Assembly (NCBI GenBank): GCA_018644745.1
Contig: JABGPX010000219.1
Location: forward strand, 1 to 6,865
Length of the DNA stretch: 6,865 nucleotides
Reading direction: 5' to 3'
DNA from: Spirochaetales bacterium
GTDB lineage: Bacteria > Spirochaetota > Spirochaetia > ARS1246
Shown: piece after piece, positions 1 through 6,132 of the stretch
How the letters are laid out: each line of letters begins with the position of its first letter
Numbering within the stretch: position 1 is the stretch's first letter
Notes under the pieces: generated by a model
What the model saw: the letters and a program-made list of their open reading frames with translations, nothing else
Database searches by the model: none
What the model was told of the DNA's origin: nothing
Translations under genes and position numbers: made by a program

Positions 1-1028
1 AGGTGCTGGTGAAACTCGGTGTTCCCTTCACCTATGGTGAGAACTGCCGGATCGATGATCCGCTGTTTCAAAAGACTGTCGACAGATTCCTATCTTCCGT
101 TGCGGTTGTAAAATCGATGAATTCAATGCATATCGGGCAGGTCGGTGTTCGCGTGGATTTCTTCTGGACGACAATCGACAATGAGAGTGAATTGCTGCAG
201 AAATTCGGTATCGAGGTGCTGCCTATAGACATGGCGGACTTTCTGCGATCGGTAAAAGAAAGGGCCATAGAGGATAGAGAAAAAATACAGGATGAGCTTG
301 CCGGTTATGAATCACTTTTCAGCGATCCGGCAATTCTCACAACCGACGGATCGATTAATAACATGGCTCTTAGGGATGAGTTGCTCGAAACTGCAGAAAG
401 AGAAGGGCTGGACGCGTTCTCTGTGAAAAGCTTCAGCTCGATACAGACCGAGCTTGGTCCGGGATTACCCCTTGGCATGATGCTCGCGCAGGAGAAGATT
501 CCAATAGCCGCCGAAACCGATCTTCATGGGGCGGTAACCTCCGTACTGCTCCAGGCGGCTTCTACAACCAGGGATCCTGTGTTTTTCCCTGAGTTTACGA
601 TTCGTCACCCTGATAATGACAATGCCGTATTACTCTGGCATGGAACCGCCCCGCTTTCTTTGAAGCATTCCTCAGTTTATACTCTAAAGAGCTACCCGCC
701 GTGGATATTGAAGGGACTGCCCGGCGAAGCGCCGAAGATGCTACTAAAAGACGGTCCATTAACGGTAGCTAGATTCGATGGAGAGCTTGGGGATTATGTA
801 CTTGGATTCGGTGAGGGAACGACGGTAGCCGGACCGGAGACTCGAGAAGCCTATGTGTGGATGGAGGTTGATAACTGGCCCCGCTGGGAGCGCGCGATTA
901 TGAAGGGACCGTATATTCATCATTGTTCGGCAGTGTATGATCATTGCGCTGATGTTCTCGAAGAGGCGTGCCAATATATTCCCGGGCTTTCGGCTCGATG
1001 TTTCGGTAAAAAGATAAACAATGATTAA
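1..1028 (+). CDS. L-fucose/L-arabinose isomerase family protein, 5'-truncated
   Basis: This is probably the C-terminal part of a cytoplasmic metal-dependent ketol isomerase that interconverts an aldose and a ketose, such as fucose or a related deoxysugar. The first complete codon is at base 3. The GTG there is not a credible start, because the similarity to the family already runs at the edge, so the N-terminal domain lies outside the window. Numbering visible residues from base 3, an IGQVGVR segment (44-50) and a FGIEVLPID segment (68-76) fit the family's central Rossmann-like region. AAETDLHGA (169-177, with E171 and D173) matches the conserved acidic segment expected to bind the divalent metal. 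LWHGTAPLSL (211-220) and GPYIHHCSAVY (302-312) match later conserved His-containing stretches, and a His late in the C-terminal domain is a metal ligand in FucI. The stop overlaps the next gene by 8 nt (ATGATTAA). The family call is fairly secure; the sugar is not. Confidence 0.82.
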   Translation, partial: VLVKLGVPFTYGENCRIDDPLFQKTVDRFLSSVAVVKSMNSMHIGQVGVRVDFFWTTIDNESELLQKFGIEVLPIDMADFLRSVKERAIEDREKIQDELAGYESLFSDPAILTTDGSINNMALRDELLETAEREGLDAFSVKSFSSIQTELGPGLPLGMMLAQEKIPIAAETDLHGAVTSVLLQAASTTRDPVFFPEFTIRHPDNDNAVLLWHGTAPLSLKHSSVYTLKSYPPWILKGLPGEAPKMLLKDGPLTVARFDGELGDYVLGFGEGTTVAGPETREAYVWMEVDNWPRWERAIMKGPYIHHCSAVYDHCADVLEEACQYIPGLSARCFGKKINND

Positions 1029-2547
1029 CCTCAGAAATCTTGGCTCCAAACGGGAACTCTTTGTCGACCCATGGCTGATTGACATTCTGGAGGGCAGCGC
1101 TTTGCACCGTCTCCATGAACCGATTCCGCGGAACATTATTTTCAGGACAGACGCTGCCTGGGAAGGGAATAGAGGCGGATATTCAACGATCTTTGAAGAT
1201 AACGGTCTGTTCCGGATGTATTACTTCAATCATCAGTCTGAAATTATAGAAGAGCCGCCCGGCACATTCCGTGAAGAGCTGGAACCTCTTCGGATTGCAT
1301 ACGCCGAAAGCAACGACGGGATTTCCTGGCTGAAACCGGAGCTGGGCCTCTTTGAACACAATGGATCGAAGAAAAACAATTATGTCTGGATGGGTGTTGG
1401 CCCGTCTCATACCGGCACCCACGGATTCGCGCCATTTAAGGATACGAATTCTAATGCGGCACCGGACGAACAATATAAAGCTCTCGGCACCTTATATGGC
1501 CAAGGTGCCGAACCGGGCCTTTATTCAATGTACTCACCCGATGGTTTTCATTGGCAGCTGTCACAAGAATCGCCTGTGATGACCTGCGGTAAATTTGATT
1601 CGCAGAACCTCGCTTTCTGGGATACCGAAACCCGCCGGTACTGCTCCTACGTACGTAATTTCCACAAAGGCAAACAGGACAATGAGGTGGCAGATAATAG
1701 GGACATGGGCATCCGTGATATTCGAGTTTGCTATTCTGATGATTTTATAAAGTGGTCAGAGCCTGAAATGCTTACCTACACTGGATCGGCCGATGAAGCG
1801 CTCTATACTAATCAGGTAACGCCGTATTACCGGGCACCTCACATCAAGCTCGGATTTCCCGCACGATATGTCGAGCGGGACTGGACGAAAAGCATCGAGC
1901 TGCTGCCCGGCCTGGAGAACAGAAAGCTGCAGTCAGCGGTAAGCCCCCGATATGGAACGGTTGTGACGGACACCCGGTTTATGGCCAGCCGGGACGGCAG
2001 CTCTTTTTATAAATGGCCACAGGTATTTCTGCGGCCTGGTCCTCAACTGGATGGTAATTGGACATATGGAGATAACTATCAATGCTGGGGGCTCATCGAG
2101 ACACCCTCTGATATAGAGGGTGCACCGCCAGAGCTTTCATTTATAGCATCTGAAAATTACCGACCCGGCACACCGACGGTATTTCGCCGTTATTCTCTCC
2201 GTGTCGACGGCTTTGCATCGGTCTGGGCGAATACCTTCGGCGGTGTTCTTGTCACCAAGCCGCTGACCTTTTCCGGCTCCGAGCTCTTCATCAATTTCTC
2301 AGCCTCCGCATCTGGCCGTATACGAGTCGGTATTGAGCATCCGGACGGGCGGGCAATCGATGGATTTCGTTTAGTAGATAATGTCGAGAGCATTGGGGAT
2401 GATCTCGACAGGCAGGTTTATTGGAAAGGAGGACGAAACCCAGGAGAGTTTGCAGGTAGTCCCGTACGGCTTCGGTTTGATATTAAAGATGCGGATCTGT
2501 TTGCCCTTCAATTTCGCAGTCTTCCGAAAGGCGCGATAAACGGGTAA
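1021..2547 (+). CDS. Glycoside-hydrolase-like five-bladed beta-propeller protein with C-terminal beta-sandwich
   Basis: The 508-residue protein resembles the GH32/GH43/GH130-like propeller proteins that recur in carbohydrate-degrading environmental bacteria, usually annotated as hypothetical or glycosyl hydrolase-like. It opens with SKRELFVDPWLID (9-21). Repeating blade motifs follow: FRMYYFNH (64-71), IAYAESNDGISW (92-103), MYSPDGFHW (170-178), VCYSDDFIKW (236-245) and MASRDGSSFYKW (321-332). A highly conserved block, YTNQVTPYYRAPH (262-274) then GFPARYVERDW (278-288), is typical of this group. Residues from about 392 onward (VDGFASVWA, then TKPLTFSG at 412-419) look like the accompanying beta-sandwich domain. 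No signal peptide or membrane helix is seen, so it is probably cytoplasmic. The ATG overlaps the isomerase stop by 8 nt and has only a weak ribosome site, which suggests translational coupling. I cannot name catalytic residues or a substrate; a glycoside of the sugar handled by the isomerase is an inference. Confidence 0.75.
   Translation: MINLRNLGSKRELFVDPWLIDILEGSALHRLHEPIPRNIIFRTDAAWEGNRGGYSTIFEDNGLFRMYYFNHQSEIIEEPPGTFREELEPLRIAYAESNDGISWLKPELGLFEHNGSKKNNYVWMGVGPSHTGTHGFAPFKDTNSNAAPDEQYKALGTLYGQGAEPGLYSMYSPDGFHWQLSQESPVMTCGKFDSQNLAFWDTETRRYCSYVRNFHKGKQDNEVADNRDMGIRDIRVCYSDDFIKWSEPEMLTYTGSADEALYTNQVTPYYRAPHIKLGFPARYVERDWTKSIELLPGLENRKLQSAVSPRYGTVVTDTRFMASRDGSSFYKWPQVFLRPGPQLDGNWTYGDNYQCWGLIETPSDIEGAPPELSFIASENYRPGTPTVFRRYSLRVDGFASVWANTFGGVLVTKPLTFSGSELFINFSASASGRIRVGIEHPDGRAIDGFRLVDNVESIGDDLDRQVYWKGGRNPGEFAGSPVRLRFDIKDADLFALQFRSLPKGAING
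1484..1511. repeat. Perfect 10-bp inverted repeat inside the propeller gene
   Basis: TCGGCACCTT (1484-1493) is exactly complementary to AAGGTGCCGA (1502-1511) around an 8-nt loop. It would form a strong mRNA hairpin. It lies wholly in coding sequence and has no following T-tract, so it does not look like a terminator. It may simply reflect codon choice, and its function is unknown. Confidence 0.6.
2102..2122. repeat. Perfect 8-bp inverted repeat inside the propeller gene
   Basis: CACCCTCT (2102-2109) pairs exactly with AGAGGGTG (2115-2122) around a 5-nt loop, GATAT. It is within coding sequence, about 600 bp downstream of the 10-bp inverted repeat in the same gene. There is no T-run after it. 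Hairpin formation in the mRNA is plausible; any regulatory role is speculative. Confidence 0.55.
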
Positions 2548-2556
2548 GATCATCAC

Positions 2557-3732
2557 ATGAATCAAATAAATCCTGCTTCTCTCACCTCTCTATTGAAGAA
2601 AACCGTTTCAGAATTGTCAATACAGCCTGAGTTTGCCTGGGAAGACGGCATTCAGACTTTTGCGACTGATCCTGACGATAGCCCGGCGGTCCGTGTCGGG
2701 GTAGGATGTTGTTCTCCGGACTTCGATCTTTGGGACGGCTTGAGGAATCCTGCCGCAGTCGGTCTCTATCCGGCGGGCTTTGAAGAAATCTGGGATTATT
2801 ACGCGAACCGCAGAAAACAGAAGACTGATGAGTTTGGCAGAGCGACAATCTTTCAAGTTGCCAGTACTTTCGCGGAGGCAAAGAAGCGGTACAGCCGGGC
2901 GCTTGTTGTTTCGGTGATGCTGCCGGTTGCTTCTGAAGTTTATTCAAAATATAACACGGTTATTCATGATTCAGGTCAGGCGCCCTGGGAGGGTTATGCA
3001 AAAGTATGGGATGAGGTAAACAAACTTATCGATACCGGGATAACCAGATCGGTGTACCATCTCATGGATGACTCCAGGGCGATGGTGGTCCTAAATGGCG
3101 ATACCGTCGGCCGAGTTTCCACCGAGTCGGTACCCGCGACACATCAGGGAGCCTCCCATGGAGTGTGTAAAGGCGGTAATTTTCCTCAAAAAAGTGTAGC
3201 CGTGCTAACCGGGCTCGCGCAGTTCGGCATTTCTAGACTGGTATTCCGCGACGAAGTGAGCTCAGGACAGCACCGTCGTTTGATCGGTCCGCTTCGATCG
3301 CTCGTGATATTTGATAAGGGATCTGTTGATAACGCCGAGGAAAATGGAATAGTAGAGATAACCGATGACTGGAAACGCGAGTTGGCTCAATTGTCAGACT
3401 TCTCTTTCACTGCCGGAGAAGTAAACAGCAAGCGCCATTGCACATACATACCCGAGAGCGGCGAGAAAGGCTGCGGAAAATGTATCGCTTACTGCCCTTC
3501 AAGGGCGCTGCTGAACTCATCACCTCAAAACAATGGCGAGTACAGTGAAAAGGTGAATGGTCAGGATCATAGGTTTTGGGACGGCCAGCTTCAGTTTGAT
3601 AACGGCAGCTGCTGCGATGAGCGGGGCCAGTTGGCCTCCCTTTATGACGAATGGATGTGCGGCAGATGCCTGTCTATCTGTGCCGGGGAAGGATTTATAC
3701 GTGAAGCGGCGGCTCACGCCGAAGCCCTGTAG
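2557..3732 (+). CDS. 4Fe-4S oxidoreductase-like protein, QueG/reductive dehalogenase-related
   Basis: At 391 residues it is close to the length of epoxyqueuosine reductase QueG, a cytoplasmic cobalamin and two-[4Fe-4S] enzyme of tRNA queuosine synthesis. QueG-like layout is visible: ALVVSVMLP (115-123) fits the early core strand; SVAVLTGLAQFGISRLVF (213-230) resembles the QueG stretch with a conserved AGLG-type turn; RSLVIFD (247-253) follows, and then a C-terminal ferredoxin-like region. The cysteines are irregular. The first cluster motif is C306-x2-C309-x3-C313-P, with C295 the only candidate for the missing first Cys. The second is C368-x2-C371-x3-C375 followed by Ala instead of Pro, with C352/C353 nearby. 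No signal peptide or Tat motif is seen, which argues against a typical exported RdhA. It starts 9 nt after the propeller gene without a clear ribosome site, so it is probably co-transcribed. The sugar-gene context suggests something other than queuosine synthesis. The fold-level call is moderate; the function is unknown. Confidence 0.62.
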   Translation: MNQINPASLTSLLKKTVSELSIQPEFAWEDGIQTFATDPDDSPAVRVGVGCCSPDFDLWDGLRNPAAVGLYPAGFEEIWDYYANRRKQKTDEFGRATIFQVASTFAEAKKRYSRALVVSVMLPVASEVYSKYNTVIHDSGQAPWEGYAKVWDEVNKLIDTGITRSVYHLMDDSRAMVVLNGDTVGRVSTESVPATHQGASHGVCKGGNFPQKSVAVLTGLAQFGISRLVFRDEVSSGQHRRLIGPLRSLVIFDKGSVDNAEENGIVEITDDWKRELAQLSDFSFTAGEVNSKRHCTYIPESGEKGCGKCIAYCPSRALLNSSPQNNGEYSEKVNGQDHRFWDGQLQFDNGSCCDERGQLASLYDEWMCGRCLSICAGEGFIREAAAHAEAL

Positions 3733-3738
3733 CCCAGT

Positions 3739-5154
3739 TTAGATCTCCAGATAATCCCGGAAATGCTCAATTCGATGAAACGTTAGATAGTTCGCATTGT
3801 GATAGATATATGCGCCGTTTATCGCTGTCCTCGATAGAAAAATGATATCATCACCGTTAAAAATCCAATCTACATACTGGAATCCGACTTTTGTGAGATC
3901 CTCGGACCAGCCATTGTCCTCGAAATTGAGGATGTCACGAACGATCTCCCAATCATCGAGAGTTTTTGAGCGGGTCAGGGTCAGGCAGTTCCTTTGTGTC
4001 AGCACCATACTCTGAGTAACACGGCTTACCAGGGAATAATAATAGCCGGTTCTCGGATCGTAGTTGATGGCGAACTTGGAGAAGTTACCGTGGAATCTTA
4101 CAATCTTTTCATAAAGAGGTGCTTTTTCAGGATGATCATGATCGATGGCGAGCACTATCGCGCGCCCACAATTTGGATCGCACTTTTCAATCTGATATCG
4201 CAGGAAATCTACTATTCTGCCATCAGGCGTGATTACGATGTTACCCTCTAGGTAGCCTCTTGCATGACCCTCGCAGACACCGTCCCATTTGTCAGAATAG
4301 CGAAGGAACTTTGAGATAGTCCAATTCTCACTCACCATGAGATCATCATCAACAGAAATAGAAGCAAATCCGGCATCATGATAGCTTTGAAGAGACCATG
4401 AGCCAAACTCAAATGCCGTCCAAAGACGGCCGTTGAATTCTACAACCGGCATTGGCGCTTTATGAGGACCGCCGGTATCTCTATTTCCGCCTTTGCACAT
4501 CAGAGCGGGAACGCTCCAGGTCATGCCATTATCTGATGACATGAAGATGTTCATATCGCCATATTCTCCATTCATCCCGAAGGCATATACGGCATCTCGA
4601 TGATAGAAGAGCTTTGTCCAGAATGATGGATATATCTGTGATTGAAACGACCAATTCTTTCCATCATCTTTTGAAAGGAACACTAGTGTCAGGTTCTGAT
4701 CCGCTTTTCCCCAATACACGTCATGGGATGCCAAGAGGTTGCCGCTGGGCAAGCGGAGCAGCGACGGACTGGCCGGCGAACGACCCGAAGGCATGAAAGT
4801 ATAGTCCTCAGGATGAATATAATTCACCACTTTGCCGGGAATATATCCGGTGCGGAACAAGCGCATCCGACTTTTTGCGGCTTCTTTTCCATCATTGTCG
4901 AACAGGATCACCTCGATGAAATAGTCGATGTGGTTTTGTAGTTCCGGTATACATAGCGATCCAGATTTTGCTATGTCCTTCTGTGTAGTGATGAGCCGCA
5001 AATTTGTATCGTAAATGTGTGCGACAACTTCGCCGGTTTGGCGAGTCTCTCCCTCGTAGTCGATTGTTATTTGCTGATCAACTGGATCCATACGGGTTAT
5101 TCGGAGATTGCCATGCGCCCGACTGTTTTTCTTTTTAGTAGGATTCGCAACCAT
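3739..5154 (-). CDS. Sialidase-superfamily (BNR/Asp-box) beta-propeller protein
   Basis: The protein has 471 residues from the ATG at 5154; a GTG at 5160 in the same frame would add two. I prefer the ATG because GGAG (5163-5160) lies 5 nt before it, whereas the GTG has no ribosome site. Numbering from the GTG, residues about 18-105 look like an N-terminal beta-sandwich. The propeller follows, with two canonical Asp boxes, SKDDGKNW (163-170) and SSDNGMTW (208-215), and a degenerate one, SKTLDDW (398-404). A conserved-looking C-terminal stretch includes GFQYVDWIFNGDDIIF (426-441) and NANYLTFHRI (455-464). The usual sialidase FRIP motif is not seen: SLLRLPSGNLLAS (133-145) occupies the likely place. 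There is no signal peptide (the N-terminus is Lys-rich but has no hydrophobic core) and no membrane helix, so it is probably cytoplasmic. It may be a glycosidase, lyase or binding protein; sialidase activity should not be assumed. It abuts the upstream methyltransferase gene, so the two are probably co-translated. Confidence 0.72.
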   Translation of the reverse strand: MVANPTKKKNSRAHGNLRITRMDPVDQQITIDYEGETRQTGEVVAHIYDTNLRLITTQKDIAKSGSLCIPELQNHIDYFIEVILFDNDGKEAAKSRMRLFRTGYIPGKVVNYIHPEDYTFMPSGRSPASPSLLRLPSGNLLASHDVYWGKADQNLTLVFLSKDDGKNWSFQSQIYPSFWTKLFYHRDAVYAFGMNGEYGDMNIFMSSDNGMTWSVPALMCKGGNRDTGGPHKAPMPVVEFNGRLWTAFEFGSWSLQSYHDAGFASISVDDDLMVSENWTISKFLRYSDKWDGVCEGHARGYLEGNIVITPDGRIVDFLRYQIEKCDPNCGRAIVLAIDHDHPEKAPLYEKIVRFHGNFSKFAINYDPRTGYYYSLVSRVTQSMVLTQRNCLTLTRSKTLDDWEIVRDILNFEDNGWSEDLTKVGFQYVDWIFNGDDIIFLSRTAINGAYIYHNANYLTFHRIEHFRDYLEI

Positions 5155-5156
5155 GC

Positions 5157-5957
5157 TCACTCCACGCTGTAAAGAAATATGCTGGCGGCGGAGGCCAGAT
5201 TTAATGAATTTACCGAACCGCCGATTGGGATTGCAACGACTTGATCGACATAGGAGCGCAATGCAACGGAAATACCGGTGGCCTCGTTTCCAAATATAAT
5301 AACCGCCGGCCTGCGGATTTTGACATCTCGAAGTGAGTATTCACCGTTCGAGTCGGTACCGATTACCTGTAGCGGGTCGGTACTTGCTTTGAGACTATCT
5401 ATCCATGTCATCAATGTACCTGCAGATGGCTCATGACATAGGCGAGGGCTGAAAACCGCACCAAGGCTCGCCCTGATAACTTGGGAATCATAGAGATCGA
5501 CGCCGTGGCCCGTGGTAATTACCGCGTCGGCGCCAAAGGCGTCGCAGCTTCGGAGGATTGATCCAAGATTACCAGTATTAGACGGTCTGTCAATAACGGC
5601 GATAAGCGGAGCGGTGCTCAAGTTCAGTTTCTCAAGCGATTGCACCGGGCGCTTGAATATCACGATGAGTTCTGACGGGTCTGCGCGATCAGATAACTCC
5701 GTTATCAACTCGTTTGAAAGAACCAAAACTGCTTCGGGATCGAGACATGCAATAGTGTCTTTGGCCCAACCGGATAATTGCCGCTCCTCGGAATGAGCGA
5801 TCCATACAGCAGGTACCCCATTTTCGGCAGCTGCGTTAATTGCGGCGACTCCCTCTACAAATATCTCCCCGCGTTTTGAACGTTTCTGCCGGTTTGTTTT
5901 GAGTGCCGTGAGTATCTGGTAGGTTGCGTTTTCTTTTTGAATCGTCAGGGTTTTCAC
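5157..5957 (-). CDS. SpoU/TrmH-family RNA 2'-O-ribose methyltransferase
   Basis: The protein transfers a methyl group from S-adenosylmethionine to a ribose 2'-OH in rRNA or tRNA; the exact target is not deducible. It has 266 residues, the usual size. The N-terminal substrate-binding part (about 10-95) includes a basic region and the EIFVEGV motif (31-37). The SPOUT trefoil-knot domain carries all three family motifs: DRPSNTGNLGSILRSCDAFG (123-142, with N130 and R136), IIFGNEATGIS (220-230, with N224 and E225) and IPIGGSVNSLNLASA (243-257, with S248, N250 and N253). It therefore looks catalytically intact. The only in-frame start is a GTG at 5957, but the strong AAGGAG site lies 17 nt upstream of it and is ideally spaced for an out-of-frame ATG at 5970. 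A one-base error or an unusual start is possible. The reading frame itself is secure, because residues 5-14 (TIQKENATYQ) fit related proteins. Confidence 0.9.
   Translation of the reverse strand: MKTLTIQKENATYQILTALKTNRQKRSKRGEIFVEGVAAINAAAENGVPAVWIAHSEERQLSGWAKDTIACLDPEAVLVLSNELITELSDRADPSELIVIFKRPVQSLEKLNLSTAPLIAVIDRPSNTGNLGSILRSCDAFGADAVITTGHGVDLYDSQVIRASLGAVFSPRLCHEPSAGTLMTWIDSLKASTDPLQVIGTDSNGEYSLRDVKIRRPAVIIFGNEATGISVALRSYVDQVVAIPIGGSVNSLNLASAASIFLYSVE
5160..5163 (-). promoter_or_regulatory. Ribosome binding site for the sialidase-like gene
   Basis: On the minus strand GGAG is followed after TGAGC by ATG at 5154. It overlaps the last codons of the methyltransferase gene (stop TGA at 5159-5157). 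This supports the ATG over the GTG at 5160 and indicates coupling between the two genes. Confidence 0.6.
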
Positions 5958-5970
5958 TTGTGCGAGCCAT
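5836..5970 (-). other. 44-codon overlapping ORF with a strong ribosome site (leader ORF or mis-framed start)
   Basis: The ATG at 5970 opens a 44-codon frame (MARTSENPDDSKRK..., ending TAA at 5838-5836) overlapping the start of the methyltransferase gene in another frame. It is preceded by AAGGAG with a 4-nt spacer, better than the site available to the annotated GTG. The peptide is basic, low in complexity and resembles nothing I recognise. The most likely reading is that this ATG is the true methyltransferase start and one base too many is present in the AAAACCC stretch (5948-5954). Alternatives are a coupling leader peptide or chance. Confidence 0.25.
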
Positions 5971-5974
5971 TCTA

Positions 5975-5980
5975 CTCCTT
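5975..5980 (-). promoter_or_regulatory. Shine-Dalgarno AAGGAG upstream of the methyltransferase gene
   Basis: A perfect minus-strand AAGGAG lies 4 nt before the ATG at 5970 and 17 nt before the in-frame GTG at 5957. It is the strongest ribosome site on this strand, and its placement casts doubt on the GTG start. Confidence 0.6.
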
Positions 5981-6040
5981 TTTAACTTCTGATGTCACAT
6001 CCGCACGGCTATATAAATACTGCATACCTTCAATTATCAC

Positions 6041-6068
6041 TTGACATACTTGATCTGCATGGTAAGAT
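6041..6068 (+). promoter_or_regulatory. Sigma70-type promoter for the membrane cytochrome gene
   Basis: A perfect -35 box TTGACA (6041-6046) is followed after 16 bp by TAAGAT (6063-6068), which is preceded by TGG (6060-6062), an extended -10 pattern. Transcription would begin near 6075, giving a leader of about 58 nt before the ATG at 6133. The site lies in the 162-bp divergent region (5971-6132). I see no comparably good promoter on the minus strand there and no obvious operator palindrome. Confidence 0.7.
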
Positions 6069-6120
6069 ATCGATGAAACGAACAGTACTTACTAAATTTC
6101 TGTCACCTCATTTCGAGTCA

Positions 6121-6126
6121 AAGGAG
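6121..6126 (+). promoter_or_regulatory. Ribosome binding site for the membrane cytochrome gene
   Basis: AAGGAG sits 6 nt before the ATG at 6133, an ideal spacing. This decides the start against an in-frame ATG at 6073, which would add 20 residues but lies at or before the predicted transcription start and has no ribosome site. Confidence 0.75.
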
Positions 6127-6132
6127 AAACTT

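Noticed and set aside
3..5. GTG as the start codon of the isomerase gene
   Set aside because: Family similarity is already strong from the first residues and the usual N-terminal domain is missing, so the gene begins outside the window.
759..1136. Long minus-strand open frames opposite the isomerase and propeller genes
   Set aside because: They lie wholly opposite well-supported genes, show no domain-like sequence and look like shadows of the coding strand.
3707..3721. CGGCG/CGCCG hairpin near the end of the Fe-S protein gene as a terminator
   Set aside because: The stem is only 5 bp, it is inside coding sequence and no T-run follows.
4134..4143. 10-bp palindrome GATCATGATC
   Set aside because: It is inside the His-Asp-His-Asp codons of the sialidase-like gene and has no repeat partner, so it is probably a by-product of coding.
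5341..5380. Two copies of GTCGGTAC close together
   Set aside because: The copies are short, imperfectly flanked and inside the methyltransferase coding sequence; there is no array or spacing pattern.
6008..6045. Minus-strand promoter for the methyltransferase (TTGAAG at 6033-6028 with AT-rich boxes near 6010-6019)
   Set aside because: No combination of boxes has a normal 16-18 bp spacing; the AT-rich patch alone is not enough.
6073..6132. In-frame ATG at 6073 extending the cytochrome by 20 residues
   Set aside because: It lies at about the predicted transcription start and lacks a ribosome site, while ATG 6133 has a perfect AAGGAG at ideal spacing.
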